Assembly: GCF_037482845.1 (NCBI RefSeq)
Contig: NZ_JBBHJW010000009.1
Location: forward strand, 62,001-126,000
Source: Paucibacter_B soli
Lineage (GTDB): Bacteria; Pseudomonadota; Gammaproteobacteria; Burkholderiales; Burkholderiaceae_C
Reading direction: 5' to 3'
DNA length: 64,000 nucleotides
Position numbers and translations under genes: made by a program. Below, one piece after another: positions 51,186 through 60,629 of this stretch; position 1 is the first letter of the stretch, and the number at the start of each line of letters is the position of its first letter. Below the pieces are notes generated by a model that did not search any database, had not been told where the DNA came from, and saw only the letters and a list, made by a program, of their open reading frames with translations.

Positions 51186-51591
51186 TGTGATATGTGACGA
51201 CTCAACCGTGTCACTTTACTCGATGTGACAAGCAGGTGTCGAATCTTGTGGGTTGGTATTTCTCCTGCAAGCGTTAGCGACAGTCCTGTCTTGACTGTTA
51301 TTGCTATAAAACAGTCTGTTTGAAGCCCTTGAGTCAGTTTGAGAGGGGCAAAAGTCCAGACGTGACAGTCAGTTAGATTCGATCCGCGGATGATCTACAG
51401 GAGGCATGGTGAGGAGTTCCGGGACCATTGGTGATGAGTTTCGGGGTTTGGTACGTTTTTATCGGATGGGCTTCGGGTAACTCGGTGAGTGGATACGGGA
51501 GTGGCTTTTTTGCCCAATGTGATGATCTTCAGGAAGATGGCGTCCGACGCTCTATGACCTCAGGTGTGGTCCGCAGTCGCAATGCCTGGCG

Positions 51592-51952
51592 ACCAAAGTG
51601 ATGAGTTTCAGGAAGTCAGGTTACGGGTCAAAGTGATGAGTTTCAGGAGCTCGAGCAAGACGGGAATGGCAACCAAAGTGATGCGTTTTAGGAAGCTAGG
51701 CCACGGGTCAATGTGATGAGTTTCAGGTGCTCGTGCAAGACGAGACTGGCGACCAAAGTGATGAGTTTCAGGAAGTCAGTTACAGGCGATCCAGGGGTCA
51801 AAGTGATGAGTTTCAGGAAGCTGATCCGGCGGCGGGGCTAGGCCACCAGGCCAGAAATTGTCCCCATAGCCTTAGATGCATGGGGGTCAAAGTGATGAGT
51901 TTCAGGAGGCCCCGATCTGGCCAACGATGGCAAAGTGATGAGCTTCAGGAGG
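51592..51952 (+). repeat. Rep iterons
   Basis: Eight direct repeats of consensus CAAAGTGATGAGTTTCAGGA begin near 51593, 51628, 51673, 51708, 51753, 51798, 51888 and 51931, mostly 35-45 bases apart, so roughly on alternating turns. Degenerate copies lie on either side. Confidence 0.9.
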
Positions 51953-52400
51953 CTGGATCTGAATTCGTGCGCGCAGCTGGAATCGAGGCAAAAGAGGCCG
52001 CCTGGCGCCTCACTTTGACGTTTTCACATCGAATTCGATAGCTTCGCGATATCTTATATGCTGCGAAAGTGGATTTCTGCTCACCTGAGCGAGTCCGAAG
52101 ACAGGGAAATGTGAGAACTTTCAGGACGGTCCAGTGCCCGTAGTTGCGGCCGGCCGCTGCCGCTCATGCCGCGGACTCGAGCCAAATCGGCGAAAGCGGA
52201 TGAGTTTCAGGAGGCCGGTTGAGTGCGTCCGCACGTTCAGTATGCCAGCCCCTTCTGTCAGAAACCTATCCTTCAGCGAGAAGACTTCATTGTAAATCAA
52301 GCACTTACGAGCACATAGCGAGCTGCCCTGGGGCTCACCTGTCGTTAGATTGCAATTTCTTTTGCGTCGCCAGATTGCGTGATGGTAGCAAAATCGCAAA

Positions 52401-52441
52401 TGTGGTGGAAAATCGCACCATTGACTGATATTTCCACCACA
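52401..52441. promoter_or_regulatory. Operator-like inverted repeat before parA
   Basis: TGTGGTGGAAA and TTTCCACCACA form perfect 11-bp arms 19 bases apart, ending 13 bases before the parA ATG. Type Ia ParA proteins repress their own operon at such sites. Confidence 0.7.
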
Positions 52442-52454
52442 TAAGGGAATCTAC

Positions 52455-53729
52455 ATGAGTGACGACGTTTCGACCCTGCCCGCAGTCGGTGGCAAGTTGG
52501 GAGTTGATAGGGTCTCAATCGGAGACCTAGGCGAGCTGAGCGATCACCTCGGGGTGATGATGGGCCGCCTTAAGACGGCGATCTACCGGCCGAACTCTCA
52601 GAAGCAGGCCCCGAAGTTCAATGCAGCCCAGCTGGCCGCCCTCTGCGGGAAGAGTGCGAACTCTATGCTGAGGATGCTGGAATCGGCTGAGAAGCGTGGG
52701 CTGGCAACTGGTCTCGTTACCGACGCGACCGGTCAAAAGACTGCTGCACACAGAAGCTTCACCGTGGAGCAGGCCATCGAGTGGGTCCGGGCAATTGGCA
52801 ACAAGTGCTTCAAGCGCAAGCCTGGCCAGGCCGGCGCGGTCATTACGGTGGGCTTCTTTAAGGGTGGCGTCGGCAAGACGATCTTGGCCACCTCGCTCGC
52901 CCAGGGCCTGAGCCTGAAGGGGTACCGGGTTCTCGCCATCGACTTCGACCCGCAAGGTTCGATGTCAGCAATGCTTGGCGTAGACCCAGCTGAAGTCGAC
53001 GTCAGCGAAACCTTCACGCCGATTGCCTTGCCGAAGGGAGTCGATGGGCACAGCGAAAACCTGGGCGACTCTGTTCGTCCAACCTATTGGAGCGGCGTTG
53101 ACATCATTGCCGGCAACACCGCACTCTTCAATTGCGAGTTCTATCTGCCCATCAGATCAATGAATGCGCAAAAGGAAGGGAAACGCTTCAACTTCCTCGA
53201 GGTCCTCACGAAGGGCCTGCAGATGGGGCTGCGCGACGAGTACGACTACATCATCATCGACACGCCCCCTGCCCTCAGCTACACGACCATGAACGCCTAC
53301 TGGGCGGCCGACGCCATCCTCATGCCGGTGGTTCCAGAAGGCCTTAGCCTGCAGAGCTCTGTTCAATTTTGGGATCAGTTCACTGAGCTGGCGCAAGAAG
53401 CAGCAAAGCAATCGCTTGAGCCTAAGGACTACTCCTGGCTCGGCATCGTTCCCAGCAAGGTCGAAGGGCACAAGCCTTCCGTCCAGGAAATGATGAAGTG
53501 GATCCGCCTCTTCTATGGCGAGTACGTCATGTCGAGTGAGATCCCGCAAACCGATGCAGTCAAAACCGGCGGCACCGAGTTCAAGTCGGTCTATGACATC
53601 TCGCGTGCCAGTGAGTACATGGGCAGCTCGCAGACCTACGCACGAGCGCGAGAAGCTTTTGATCGCATGGTGAATGAGGTCGATGCAATGACTCGTCGTT
53701 CGTACTGGCTTGAGCAGCAAGGAGAGTGA
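52455..53729 (+). CDS. parA: ParA partition ATPase, type Ia
   Basis: A 424-residue protein with an N-terminal winged helix (about 50-100, LCGKSANSMLRMLESAEKRG), as in P1-type ParA that represses its own promoter. The deviant Walker A is clear (FFKG-GVGKTILATSLAQGL), then DFDPQGSMSAMLG and the Walker B YDYIIIDTPPALSY. ATP-bound ParA binds the nucleoid and moves ParB-loaded plasmids. An inverted repeat operator precedes it and parB follows one base later. Confidence 0.95.
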   Translation: MSDDVSTLPAVGGKLGVDRVSIGDLGELSDHLGVMMGRLKTAIYRPNSQKQAPKFNAAQLAALCGKSANSMLRMLESAEKRGLATGLVTDATGQKTAAHRSFTVEQAIEWVRAIGNKCFKRKPGQAGAVITVGFFKGGVGKTILATSLAQGLSLKGYRVLAIDFDPQGSMSAMLGVDPAEVDVSETFTPIALPKGVDGHSENLGDSVRPTYWSGVDIIAGNTALFNCEFYLPIRSMNAQKEGKRFNFLEVLTKGLQMGLRDEYDYIIIDTPPALSYTTMNAYWAADAILMPVVPEGLSLQSSVQFWDQFTELAQEAAKQSLEPKDYSWLGIVPSKVEGHKPSVQEMMKWIRLFYGEYVMSSEIPQTDAVKTGGTEFKSVYDISRASEYMGSSQTYARAREAFDRMVNEVDAMTRRSYWLEQQGE

Positions 53730-53730
53730 C

Positions 53731-54765
53731 ATGAGCACCGAAACCAAGAAGCCAAGCCGCGGCGTCGCAAGCCATCTTGCAGGCCTGACGGCCCAACTGG
53801 AAGGTAGCCCTGATGGACCAGGCATGCCAGCGATTGGCATGCGCCGTCGCGGATCAGCGGCATCAAGCGCGCCGGTGGCGCTGGCCGCGTTCTCAAACGA
53901 CTACCAGAAGCTGGAGCAGAAGGTTGAGGAGCTCGAGGCGAGAGAAGGGCGGCCGTTGGTAGTTGAGATTGTCGGCCTGGTCTACAGCCCGTTCCATATC
54001 GGCCCCATCGTCGAGTCGCGTGTCCTCGGCCTCGTGGCCAACCTGGCTGAGAACAAGCTCAACAGTCCGATTGTTGTCCGCCGCCTTGCCGATGGAGCGC
54101 TGCAGGTCATTGCCGGCCGGCATCGGATCGAGGCATACAAGCGCCTGGGTCGCACCACCATCGAGGCGGTCCTCAAGGAGTACACCGACGAAGAAGTCGT
54201 CGCCCTCGTCTTCTTCGACAACCTGTGGGCTCCCGTCACGCCGGACTACTTCAAGTACCTCGGCTTCAAGCAGCTGCAATCGCAACTGAACCTGAGCTAT
54301 TCGGAGCTCGCCACAAAGTCCGGCATCAGCAAGACGCAAGTTTCTCGCTTGCTCTCGTTCGACAAGCTCCCCCAGGAAGCCCACGAGATCATCTCTGCCA
54401 ACGCTGAAAAGTTTGGCGCCAACCTTGCTGAAAAGCTTGCCCCGTTGGTCGCCGACTTTGCCGAGTTGATCCCTCGAGCATGCTCTCTGGTCGCCGCTGG
54501 CGAGTTGGACCAGGACCTGGCGGCCGATTGGGTTCGAGACAATGTCCCCGGCCGGGAGCACTCCCAGGCGAAGAGGGCGCAAGCAGAGAAGCGCGAAATC
54601 TCCCATGAGGGTCGCAAGTACGCCACTCTCGCGATCAAGGGCAAGAAGCTCACGATCACGCTGCCCAATCCAGATGAAATTGCCGCTATCGAAAGCGCGC
54701 TCACGAAGGTACTTCAAGATCGCGCGGCGGCGTCCTCGAAGCTCAAAAGCAAGAAGCAAAGGTGA
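53731..54765 (+). CDS. parB: ParB centromere-binding CTPase
   Basis: About 344 residues from the ATG at 53731, preceded by AAGGAG; an upstream TTG is less likely. The N-terminal domain has the nucleotide-binding box VIAGRHRIEAYKRLG and QL-type signature SPIVVRRL. The central helix-turn-helix (LSYSELATKSGISKTQVSRL) recognises parS. The C-terminus is Lys-rich. It should load onto the 21-bp palindromes at 54887-55904 and stimulate ParA. A strong terminator follows. Confidence 0.95.
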   Translation: MSTETKKPSRGVASHLAGLTAQLEGSPDGPGMPAIGMRRRGSAASSAPVALAAFSNDYQKLEQKVEELEAREGRPLVVEIVGLVYSPFHIGPIVESRVLGLVANLAENKLNSPIVVRRLADGALQVIAGRHRIEAYKRLGRTTIEAVLKEYTDEEVVALVFFDNLWAPVTPDYFKYLGFKQLQSQLNLSYSELATKSGISKTQVSRLLSFDKLPQEAHEIISANAEKFGANLAEKLAPLVADFAELIPRACSLVAAGELDQDLAADWVRDNVPGREHSQAKRAQAEKREISHEGRKYATLAIKGKKLTITLPNPDEIAAIESALTKVLQDRAAASSKLKSKKQR

Positions 54766-54783
54766 GTTCGAACCGCCCCATCA

Positions 54784-54807
54784 AACCCGCCGCTGGCGGG
54801 TTTTTTT
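54784..54807 (+). terminator. Terminator of parAB
   Basis: AACCCGCC-GCT-GGCGGGTT followed by five T. Confidence 0.85.
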
Positions 54808-54886
54808 GCCTCTACCGATACCGCTCTCTCAATTGCGCCCATAGATTCATGGGCACCTTTGCGACCACGTGGATGTCGAATCGATC

Positions 54887-55904
54887 ATCGTTCCTACTAG
54901 GAACGACTCCCAAGTGCTGGGCTATTCCACCAGCCGTTGGTCGGCTATTCGTTCATCGTTCCTAGTAGGAACGATGCGGAAATTTGGAGCTGTTTGGCGA
55001 CTCACTTGAGGTTGAATCCAGAATCGTTCCTACTAGGAACGATGAGCAGATGATCGTCGACCTAGAAAGGCGCCAGCACCCCAAGAGCGCGACGCATCCC
55101 GCGGCGAGAGCATCAATTAAGCTTCAATTGATGTTCAACTGATGCTCAATTGATGTCCAACTGAGCATCACGGTCTCGGAGACCCGCGCCCGCTGCACAG
55201 CTGAAACGCAGCAGAGGAGAGGCGACAGGAATGCCTGGCGGAGAGCCCGGACGGGGAGGGTAGGGCGCCAAGCTGCTGACCCGAGAGCGCAGAGTGCGCC
55301 ATCGTTCCTACTAGGAACGATGGCTGGTGGAGCCCAAAAGGACGGCGGGCCTGGCGCACTCGAGAGCACAGATTGTGCAGTCGTTCCTACTAGGAACGAT
55401 CCCAGAATTCACACTGGCTGAAGCGAATCCGAAGTGCGTTCAGACCGTCGCTCCTACTAGGAGCGATGACTGGCGGATGCCAAGAGGACGGTTGGCCAGG
55501 CGCACCCGAGAGAGCAGAATGCACCATCGTTCCTACTAGGAACGATCCCAGATTTCACGCTGGCTGAAGCGAATCCGAAGTGGGTTCAGACCGTCGTTCC
55601 TACTAGGAACGATGACTGGTGGATGCCAAGAGGACGGTTGGCCAGGCCACCTGAGAGAGCAGAGTGCGCCATCGTTCCTACTAGGAACGACCCCTCGAAT
55701 CACGCTGACTAAAACGATTCCGAGGTGCGTTCAAACCATCGTTCCTACTAGGAACGATAGGTGGTCGATGCAATGAGGGCAGTGGTCCCGGCGCACCCGA
55801 GAGCGCAGAGCGAGCAGTCGTTCCTACTAGGAACGATCCTCCGAATTCATCTGACTGAAGCGAATCCGAGGTGCGCTCAGATCGTCGTTCCTACTAGGAA
55901 CGAT
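54887..55904. repeat. parS: parS centromere array: 12 copies of a 21-bp palindrome
   Basis: Each copy has arms ATCGTTCCTA and TAGGAACGAT around one central base. Copies begin at about 54887, 54955, 55024, 55301, 55380, 55447, 55526, 55593, 55671, 55738, 55817 and 55884. From 55301 on, the spacing alternates about 79 and 67 bases, and the intervening sequence also repeats, giving a 146-base unit present about four and a half times. The position just after parB and the perfect symmetry mark these as ParB sites. Confidence 0.85.
55111..55170 (-). repeat. 11-bp phased repeats, cluster 3
   Basis: Units TTCAATTGATG / TTCAACTGATG / CTCAATTGATG / TCCAACTGAGC every 11 bases, the reverse complement of clusters 1 and 2, embedded between parS copies 3 and 4. 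Confidence 0.8.
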
Positions 55905-55977
55905 GGCTGGTGGAGGCCAGCAGGACGGTGGGCCTGGCGCGGAATCGGCTCGATACCCAGCGCAGAATGGAGGGCGG

Positions 55978-56388
55978 TTAGGGGCGCGGCCTCTTGGCTG
56001 CGGACACCCTTTCCGGGGCCTTGCCGATTCGGTGAACAACCTCTGGGTGGCCGGTGGCCTTGTTCAACAAGGCCTGCAGATCGAGCTCATTCGTGAATGC
56101 CTTGATCTGCCATGACTCAGCCGGGAAGGATCCGAAGACCTCTGCCGATGGCTTGATCCAGCGCAGCGCCTGCTCGGCGTTGGCGAAGGTGCGGCTTCCT
56201 TGGTACCCTAGAGTGCCGTCGACGACGACGCCCTGAATCAGCATCCTTGATGCCGGGGCAATGCTCTCCAGCAATCGAATCAAGGGGGAGTCGGGCTTGA
56301 CCCCCTGAGGAAGCCGACCAGTCGTTTGGAAGCGAATCAAGTCCCGAGGATTGGTCGCTAGGCGGTGCATTTGCTTGGAGGTCACCAT
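55978..56388 (-). CDS. Unknown protein, about 136 residues
   Basis: I prefer the ATG at 56388 (MVTSKQMHRLATNPRDLIRF), with GGAG upstream; a start at 56493 would overlap the neighbouring gene by 53 bases. Small, helical, unrecognised. The C-terminus is basic (RVSAAKRPRP), somewhat like the Arg tails elsewhere. It borders the last parS copy and ends a three-gene minus-strand group led by the NYN nuclease. Confidence 0.55.
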   Translation of the reverse strand: MVTSKQMHRLATNPRDLIRFQTTGRLPQGVKPDSPLIRLLESIAPASRMLIQGVVVDGTLGYQGSRTFANAEQALRWIKPSAEVFGSFPAESWQIKAFTNELDLQALLNKATGHPEVVHRIGKAPERVSAAKRPRP

Positions 56389-56440
56389 GGCTTCATTGTC
56401 TCCGGATACGAAATGGTAGGGGAGGGCGGAGCGCCAGGCT

Positions 56441-56956
56441 TTACCCGGTAGCCCATGCGTGGTGGAGCCGAATCCTTGGAGGGTTGTAGGCAATTACCGG
56501 CCCACCCTGAACTCGCTCAGCCTGAAAGATGGCCCGCGCAAGGGTGTCCGTCGATGCAATGTCCACTCTGATCGCCACCTGACGCAAGGCAGTGAGTCCA
56601 CCTCGAGCCGCGCTGCAAACGAAGCAGGCGAGCGCTGACGAGTTGCTCGGCCGGCCAAGCAGATACTGGAACGCCGCGGCCATTCCAGCATTTCCTCCGC
56701 CGTGATTCATGATGATGTCCGCCACGTCATGCCGAAGGTGTGGCACGTCGTAGGATGTGAGAATCTCACCCGGAGTGCTCTCGTCGACGTCCAACAATAT
56801 GAAACGCGGGGTCACCCGCTCTGGCGACGAGCCTTCCTTGACCAGGATTTCGTAGATGTACTGCGCCGCGCCATTGAAGTCACTCGACTCCATGAAGCGA
56901 TGTCTGCGCATGGCGAAGCTCCCCGGCAACGGGGGAGGGGAGGGCGGGCGACTCAT
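56441..56956 (-). CDS. Unknown protein, 171 residues
   Basis: Its ATG overlaps the stop of the NYN gene (ATGA), so it is translated with it. After a Pro-rich start the protein has an alternating strand-helix pattern (RFILLDVDESTPGEILTSYD, then DIIMNHGGGNAGMAAAFQYL and VAIRVDIASTDT). No known family. Coupling suggests a partner or regulator of the nuclease. Confidence 0.6.
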   Translation of the reverse strand: MSRPPSPPPLPGSFAMRRHRFMESSDFNGAAQYIYEILVKEGSSPERVTPRFILLDVDESTPGEILTSYDVPHLRHDVADIIMNHGGGNAGMAAAFQYLLGRPSNSSALACFVCSAARGGLTALRQVAIRVDIASTDTLARAIFQAERVQGGPVIAYNPPRIRLHHAWATG

Positions 56957-57747
56957 GCGCCTGCCGATTGCTGGTTCTGCACCCCACTGCTGGCCAGATC
57001 GCTGCGCTGCTCCCGCTCAGCGGGAGCTCGGTCCGGTCGGACGTGGCGCTTCACCAGGTCGACGCCAATGGGAAGTCGGACAGTTCCTCGAAGGCCGTTC
57101 ATGCCGCACTTGCCGTTGTGCTCCCAGGTGGTGTCCTCAAGAGCCATTGTGAAGGCCGTGAACTTCCTGCCACGCTCGCGAGCCATATCCTGGGCGACAA
57201 CCAAGGCCTCGCCAATGTCCTTATCTTGCGAGGCAACAATTGCGCGGGTCAGGCCGTCATTGACAGCTCTCAGGATCTCGCTGGCAATGCGTACGTCGAC
57301 ACCCTTTTCTTGCACGCGAACTTCTTGCGTGGAGTGATCCTTGTAGTAGGACAAGGGGAGGGCGGTCACCTTCACACCGTTGCGCTCGAGCCAGCGCAAG
57401 CGCTTGACCATTGCCTCGTGCTTTTGAGGTTCGCGGCGGGGATCGTGAATTCCTGTCACCACATGAATCTCACGGAGATCCATGCGATGCACCGCAGCGA
57501 AGTCGCGAAGTAAATTGGGAATATGAACCTGGGTGGCCGCAACCCGGCAGTTTTCCTTGAGGAAGTAATGAAGGTTCTGGAGGTCGACGAAAACAGCAAC
57601 ATCCTCCTCCGTGTAGCGGAGCGCCGGCTCGCTTGGCTTTTGATCCCTGGCTGAGCGCGCTTGCTTTGCCAATACACGGATCAGCTGGTGTCTGACCAGG
57701 TCCATGAACTGCCGGTTGAACATTCGAAAATTCCTCTGGGATATCAC
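56953..57747 (-). CDS. NYN-domain ribonuclease (LabA/DUF88 type)
   Basis: A 264-residue protein with a NYN fold from about residue 48: DVAVFVDLQNLHYFL (first Asp), EKGVDVRIASEILRAVNDG and AIVASQDKDIGEAL (acidic pair), followed by VVAQDMARERGRKFTAF. These are the metal-binding acids of PIN-like RNases. The C-terminus is polar and disordered. It is the second NYN nuclease on the element after 23871. Upstream (57755-57800) is an AT-rich promoter region with TTGAAT and a TGTATC-type -10. Confidence 0.8.
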   Translation of the reverse strand: MISQRNFRMFNRQFMDLVRHQLIRVLAKQARSARDQKPSEPALRYTEEDVAVFVDLQNLHYFLKENCRVAATQVHIPNLLRDFAAVHRMDLREIHVVTGIHDPRREPQKHEAMVKRLRWLERNGVKVTALPLSYYKDHSTQEVRVQEKGVDVRIASEILRAVNDGLTRAIVASQDKDIGEALVVAQDMARERGRKFTAFTMALEDTTWEHNGKCGMNGLRGTVRLPIGVDLVKRHVRPDRAPAEREQRSDLASSGVQNQQSAGA

Positions 57748-57837
57748 TGGGGCCGCGAAAGACGCAGCACATAAGATACATTGTACACCGCTCTACTATT
57801 CAAGAATAGAGCCCGGGTGGATGGCCCGGGTGAGCAT

Positions 57838-59679
57838 TCATTCATCGAAGACGGCGTCCATGCCATCCATGAGCTTCTCGAGTTGAGTCTTGGAATACTG
57901 CATTGTCATACGCGGGTCAGCGTGACCGAGCTGCTCCTGAACCATGGCCAGGCTGGCGCCGCGTTCCAGCGCCCGGGTGCCGCACGTGTGCCTGAGCCAG
58001 TGCAATGAAGCCTTGTAGGCAGTTGCGCGCTCCATCGCCGAGAGGCCCGAGGCCATGATCGCCTTCCGAAACCACGCCTTCGTGGATTCGTACAGCGGGC
58101 GGTAGGTAACCGGCTCCATGGGATCTAGGACACTGGAAACCAAGGGTGTGCCTTCAGGACATTCACCAAGCTGCGGAAGGCCTCTGGCATCCAGGTAGCG
58201 CTCAAGGGCTGCCTGGGCCTGTTTAGGAACAGCGATGACGCGATTCTTCGATCCCTTGCCGTGGACCTGCAGCGCCCATCGCGCCTTGAATGGCTTGAAG
58301 GAGTCCAGCTTGGTGCCCACGAGCTCGGAAGCTCTCAAGCCAGTGGCCTCGCCGAAGTCCATGATGAAAATCGTCCTCGAGCGGGCAGGGGAGGGTTCGG
58401 CCTGGTCGAGAAAGGACCGGACTGCCGTCCACGCGTCTTCAGTGAACGCCCGCGATGCCAGGATGCTTTTCGTAGCATCGTCGCCTGTCTTGCGGTTGAC
58501 CAACACCCAGGGGTTGGCCACAAGGTAGCTCGCCTTGACGGCCCAGGCAAAGAATGCGGAGATGACCACAATCGCCTGCCGACGGCTATCAAAGCTCAGC
58601 TGCCGGGAAAAGGGCGCCCAGCCCTCCTCAAACCGGTCAACGCCGCGGCGGGATATCCACGCCGGTGGGATGCGCTCCAAAAATGCCATGTAGGCGAGGC
58701 AATCATCTAGGTTCATGGAGGAAAGTGCCTTTTTTCGCTCCGAAATGCACCATAGCAGCAGTCGCTCGGTCTCGCGGCGGTACGATTTGGCCGTCTCCTC
58801 ACTGCCCACGCGCGCGGCTATCCAGGCCTCAATTGCTTCTTTGTCGTTTCGCGCGGTAGAGCCCGAGGCTGTGGCCAGGGCTCTATTTGGCCCCGAACTG
58901 CCGTCCAGGGGGGCCGGCTGATGGCGAGCTGGCAAAGGGGAGGGTGGTGATGGCAGAATCTCCATGGGCACGGTTTCTGGGGCCCGTGGAAGGGTGGTGA
59001 GCTGCTTCGTCGCCTCGGCGATTCGCATCTGATCCATCGACCTGACGGGCTCGCCGCACATGGCGACCAGGTACTTTTCAATCCGCTCGGCCTTGCCTTG
59101 CCCGATTGCTGGGATTCCCGACCACCAGCGGCCGCCGCGGGCGATGACCTTGCGGAGCTCGCCGATCATCAGGAGCCCTGATTGCTTCAGGCGCTGGCTT
59201 GTGGCGTCGTCGAACCAACCCTCTATCAAGTCGGTTGGCTTGGGCGGCTGAGCTGCGACGTCCTGCAGCGATTTCAGCAGTTCCATCTGCCGCTCACGAA
59301 GCCTGACGTTGCGCGTTTCCTTGCGATCTGGCGGAAACGCCTCCTGGTACATCTCCATCAGTTCTTCGTGGCGCCAGCCATCGAGGCCTTGCTCGGCGGC
59401 CCAGTCATAGAGATCCGGGCGCTGCTGGGCGCTGGCACCGGACCGGATGGCCAGGCCGATCAGACGCCAGTGCTTGTCGCCTCGACGGCGCGCCAAGGCT
59501 CGAAGCTTGTCGACGACCTGGCGGTGCACCGTTCGCGTCGAATGCCCGTGCTCGAGCCCCAGGTACCGCTTGGCCGCCTCCTGCATGTCCAGGCCCTCGC
59601 CAATCGCCCTCAGGTAGGCGAAGTGATGCAGGCCGAGCTGGCGAATGTGCATGGAGGGCTGGGAAGTTCGATTTGCCAC
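57838..59679 (-). CDS. Tyrosine recombinase with N-terminal integrase-accessory domain
   Basis: About 613 residues. The GTG at 59679 has GGAGG seven bases upstream; an ATG at 59652 is the alternative. The N-terminus (LGLHHFAYLRAIGEGLDMQE) matches the accessory domain of large betaproteobacterial plasmid and chromosome integrases (DUF3701 type). The catalytic domain shows ATGLRASELVG (first Arg), HGKGSKNRVIAVP (Lys region), LHWLRHTCGTRAL (H-x-x-R) and LGHADPRMTMQYSK (His and nucleophile Tyr). It probably resolves plasmid multimers at the palindrome at 59806-59849. Confidence 0.88.
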   Translation of the reverse strand: MANRTSQPSMHIRQLGLHHFAYLRAIGEGLDMQEAAKRYLGLEHGHSTRTVHRQVVDKLRALARRRGDKHWRLIGLAIRSGASAQQRPDLYDWAAEQGLDGWRHEELMEMYQEAFPPDRKETRNVRLRERQMELLKSLQDVAAQPPKPTDLIEGWFDDATSQRLKQSGLLMIGELRKVIARGGRWWSGIPAIGQGKAERIEKYLVAMCGEPVRSMDQMRIAEATKQLTTLPRAPETVPMEILPSPPSPLPARHQPAPLDGSSGPNRALATASGSTARNDKEAIEAWIAARVGSEETAKSYRRETERLLLWCISERKKALSSMNLDDCLAYMAFLERIPPAWISRRGVDRFEEGWAPFSRQLSFDSRRQAIVVISAFFAWAVKASYLVANPWVLVNRKTGDDATKSILASRAFTEDAWTAVRSFLDQAEPSPARSRTIFIMDFGEATGLRASELVGTKLDSFKPFKARWALQVHGKGSKNRVIAVPKQAQAALERYLDARGLPQLGECPEGTPLVSSVLDPMEPVTYRPLYESTKAWFRKAIMASGLSAMERATAYKASLHWLRHTCGTRALERGASLAMVQEQLGHADPRMTMQYSKTQLEKLMDGMDAVFDE

Positions 59680-59805
59680 CAAATGGCCTCCGACCGGTCG
59701 CCGCGCGCCAGCTCGGCCGCGGACAGTTCAAAGTTGAGTGAACACAAGTTGTTGTCAGGCCTCGAAAAAATCCAAGGCCGGCGCCTACAAGCCGTTTTGA
59801 CGACA

Positions 59806-59849
59806 ATTTATTGCCATCAGATTATTACAGTAATCTGATGGCAATAAAT
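59806..59849. other. dif-like recombination site candidate
   Basis: Two perfect 19-bp inverted arms (59806-59824 and 59831-59849; inner ends CATCAGATTA and TAATCTGATG) flank a 6-bp centre, TTACAG. This is the geometry of tyrosine recombinase core sites such as dif. It lies 126 bases before the recombinase start. Confidence 0.7.
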
Positions 59850-60125
59850 GCCGATTTTGGGGGAGGTGGGTGTTTCGTGTTCGTCAGCCGGCGCAGGCGA
59901 CATTTTTTGGGCCCATCCCGGGCTGCCTGGCCGACGCGACCTGTGGCATCAGCTGTTAAAGCCGAGCCTGCATGAGTAGATTAGACGACGCTCGCCAGAA
60001 GATCAAGAGTCGGTGCTCAGTGCAGTGGGAGGCTTTGAGTTCAGAAATCAGTCTGGCCGTTGCAATATCAGATGCGTTGCCGTTCAAATATGTCCATCAA
60101 CACTGCACTATGATTCCGACCGGCC

Positions 60126-60413
60126 ATGAATCGCCACCTCAGCCGAGAGCAGCAGATCGCGCTTCACCAGGTCGAAACCATAATGGAGTATTGGGGGATC
60201 GAGTCTGCTGAGCTGGGTCGAATCCCATCACCAGCTTTGACGTCGACGGGGGCTTGCAAGGACTCGTGTCCAAAGTACGTTCACCCGGTTACCGGGGAAA
60301 CCTGGGACGGTCAGGGACTTCAGCCAGAGTGGCTTAAGCGAGCCCTGACAACTGATGGATTTCGGGTCCTCGACCTAATCCCCTCCTCTGCTTCGAGCGA
60401 CCAACATAGATAG
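60126..60413 (+). CDS. H-NS-like nucleoid protein (C-terminal type)
   Basis: A 95-residue protein. The C-terminal part KYVHPVTGETWDGQGLQPEW matches the H-NS DNA-binding fold (Tyr-x-x-P-x-TG-x-TW-x-G-x-G-x-x-P-x-W), with the Q/R-G-R-type loop read here as G-Q-G. The N-terminal oligomerisation region is short (about 50 residues). Plasmid H-NS homologues silence AT-rich foreign DNA and reduce the fitness cost of transfer. Confidence 0.75.
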   Translation: MNRHLSREQQIALHQVETIMEYWGIESAELGRIPSPALTSTGACKDSCPKYVHPVTGETWDGQGLQPEWLKRALTTDGFRVLDLIPSSASSDQHR

Positions 60414-60482
60414 CTATGGCACGGTCAAGTATTCAGCCAGGGCGGCGACAGAAACCGCTTACATGAACACATTCGACGCGTC

Positions 60483-60510
60483 TTGACCAGTGCTGTCGAA
60501 CGTGTATAAT
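60483..60510 (+). promoter_or_regulatory. Sigma70 promoter of the 60630 ATPase gene
   Basis: TTGACC, 16 bases, TATAAT (60505-60510), 120 bases before the ATG. Confidence 0.85.
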
Positions 60511-60629
60511 GTATGCAATACACCGTCGCAATGCGATAGCCTACCTATTGAATGTCGAATTCCTGTGCAGAAGCATCGCTCGATTAACGCTGTGACGTCT
60601 GGCCAAGTTGTGGCAACGGAGTCCCTTGC

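Larger units (their letters stand above)
51186..52454. other. Origin of replication (oriV) region
   Basis: A gene-free 1.27 kb between rep and parA. It contains at least eight iterons (51592-51952), weaker copies at about 51389, 51430, 51515, 52109 and 52190, AT-rich sequence at about 52030-52060 and 52230-52440, and the parA operator at 52401-52441. Layout and content mark it as the origin. Confidence 0.85.

Noticed and set aside
51592..51952. CRISPR-like direct repeats
   Set aside because: The repeats are 20-mers with uneven 35-45 base spacing, upstream of a Rep_3 initiator gene, with no cas genes: these are iterons.
54887..55904. CRISPR array or transposon ends
   Set aside because: The repeats are perfect palindromes, the spacers themselves repeat in a 146-base unit, and parB is adjacent: a centromere.
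59972..60211. 79-codon plus-strand frame before the H-NS-like gene
   Set aside because: It overlaps the H-NS-like gene in another frame and its second half is a shadow; no ribosome site or motif.
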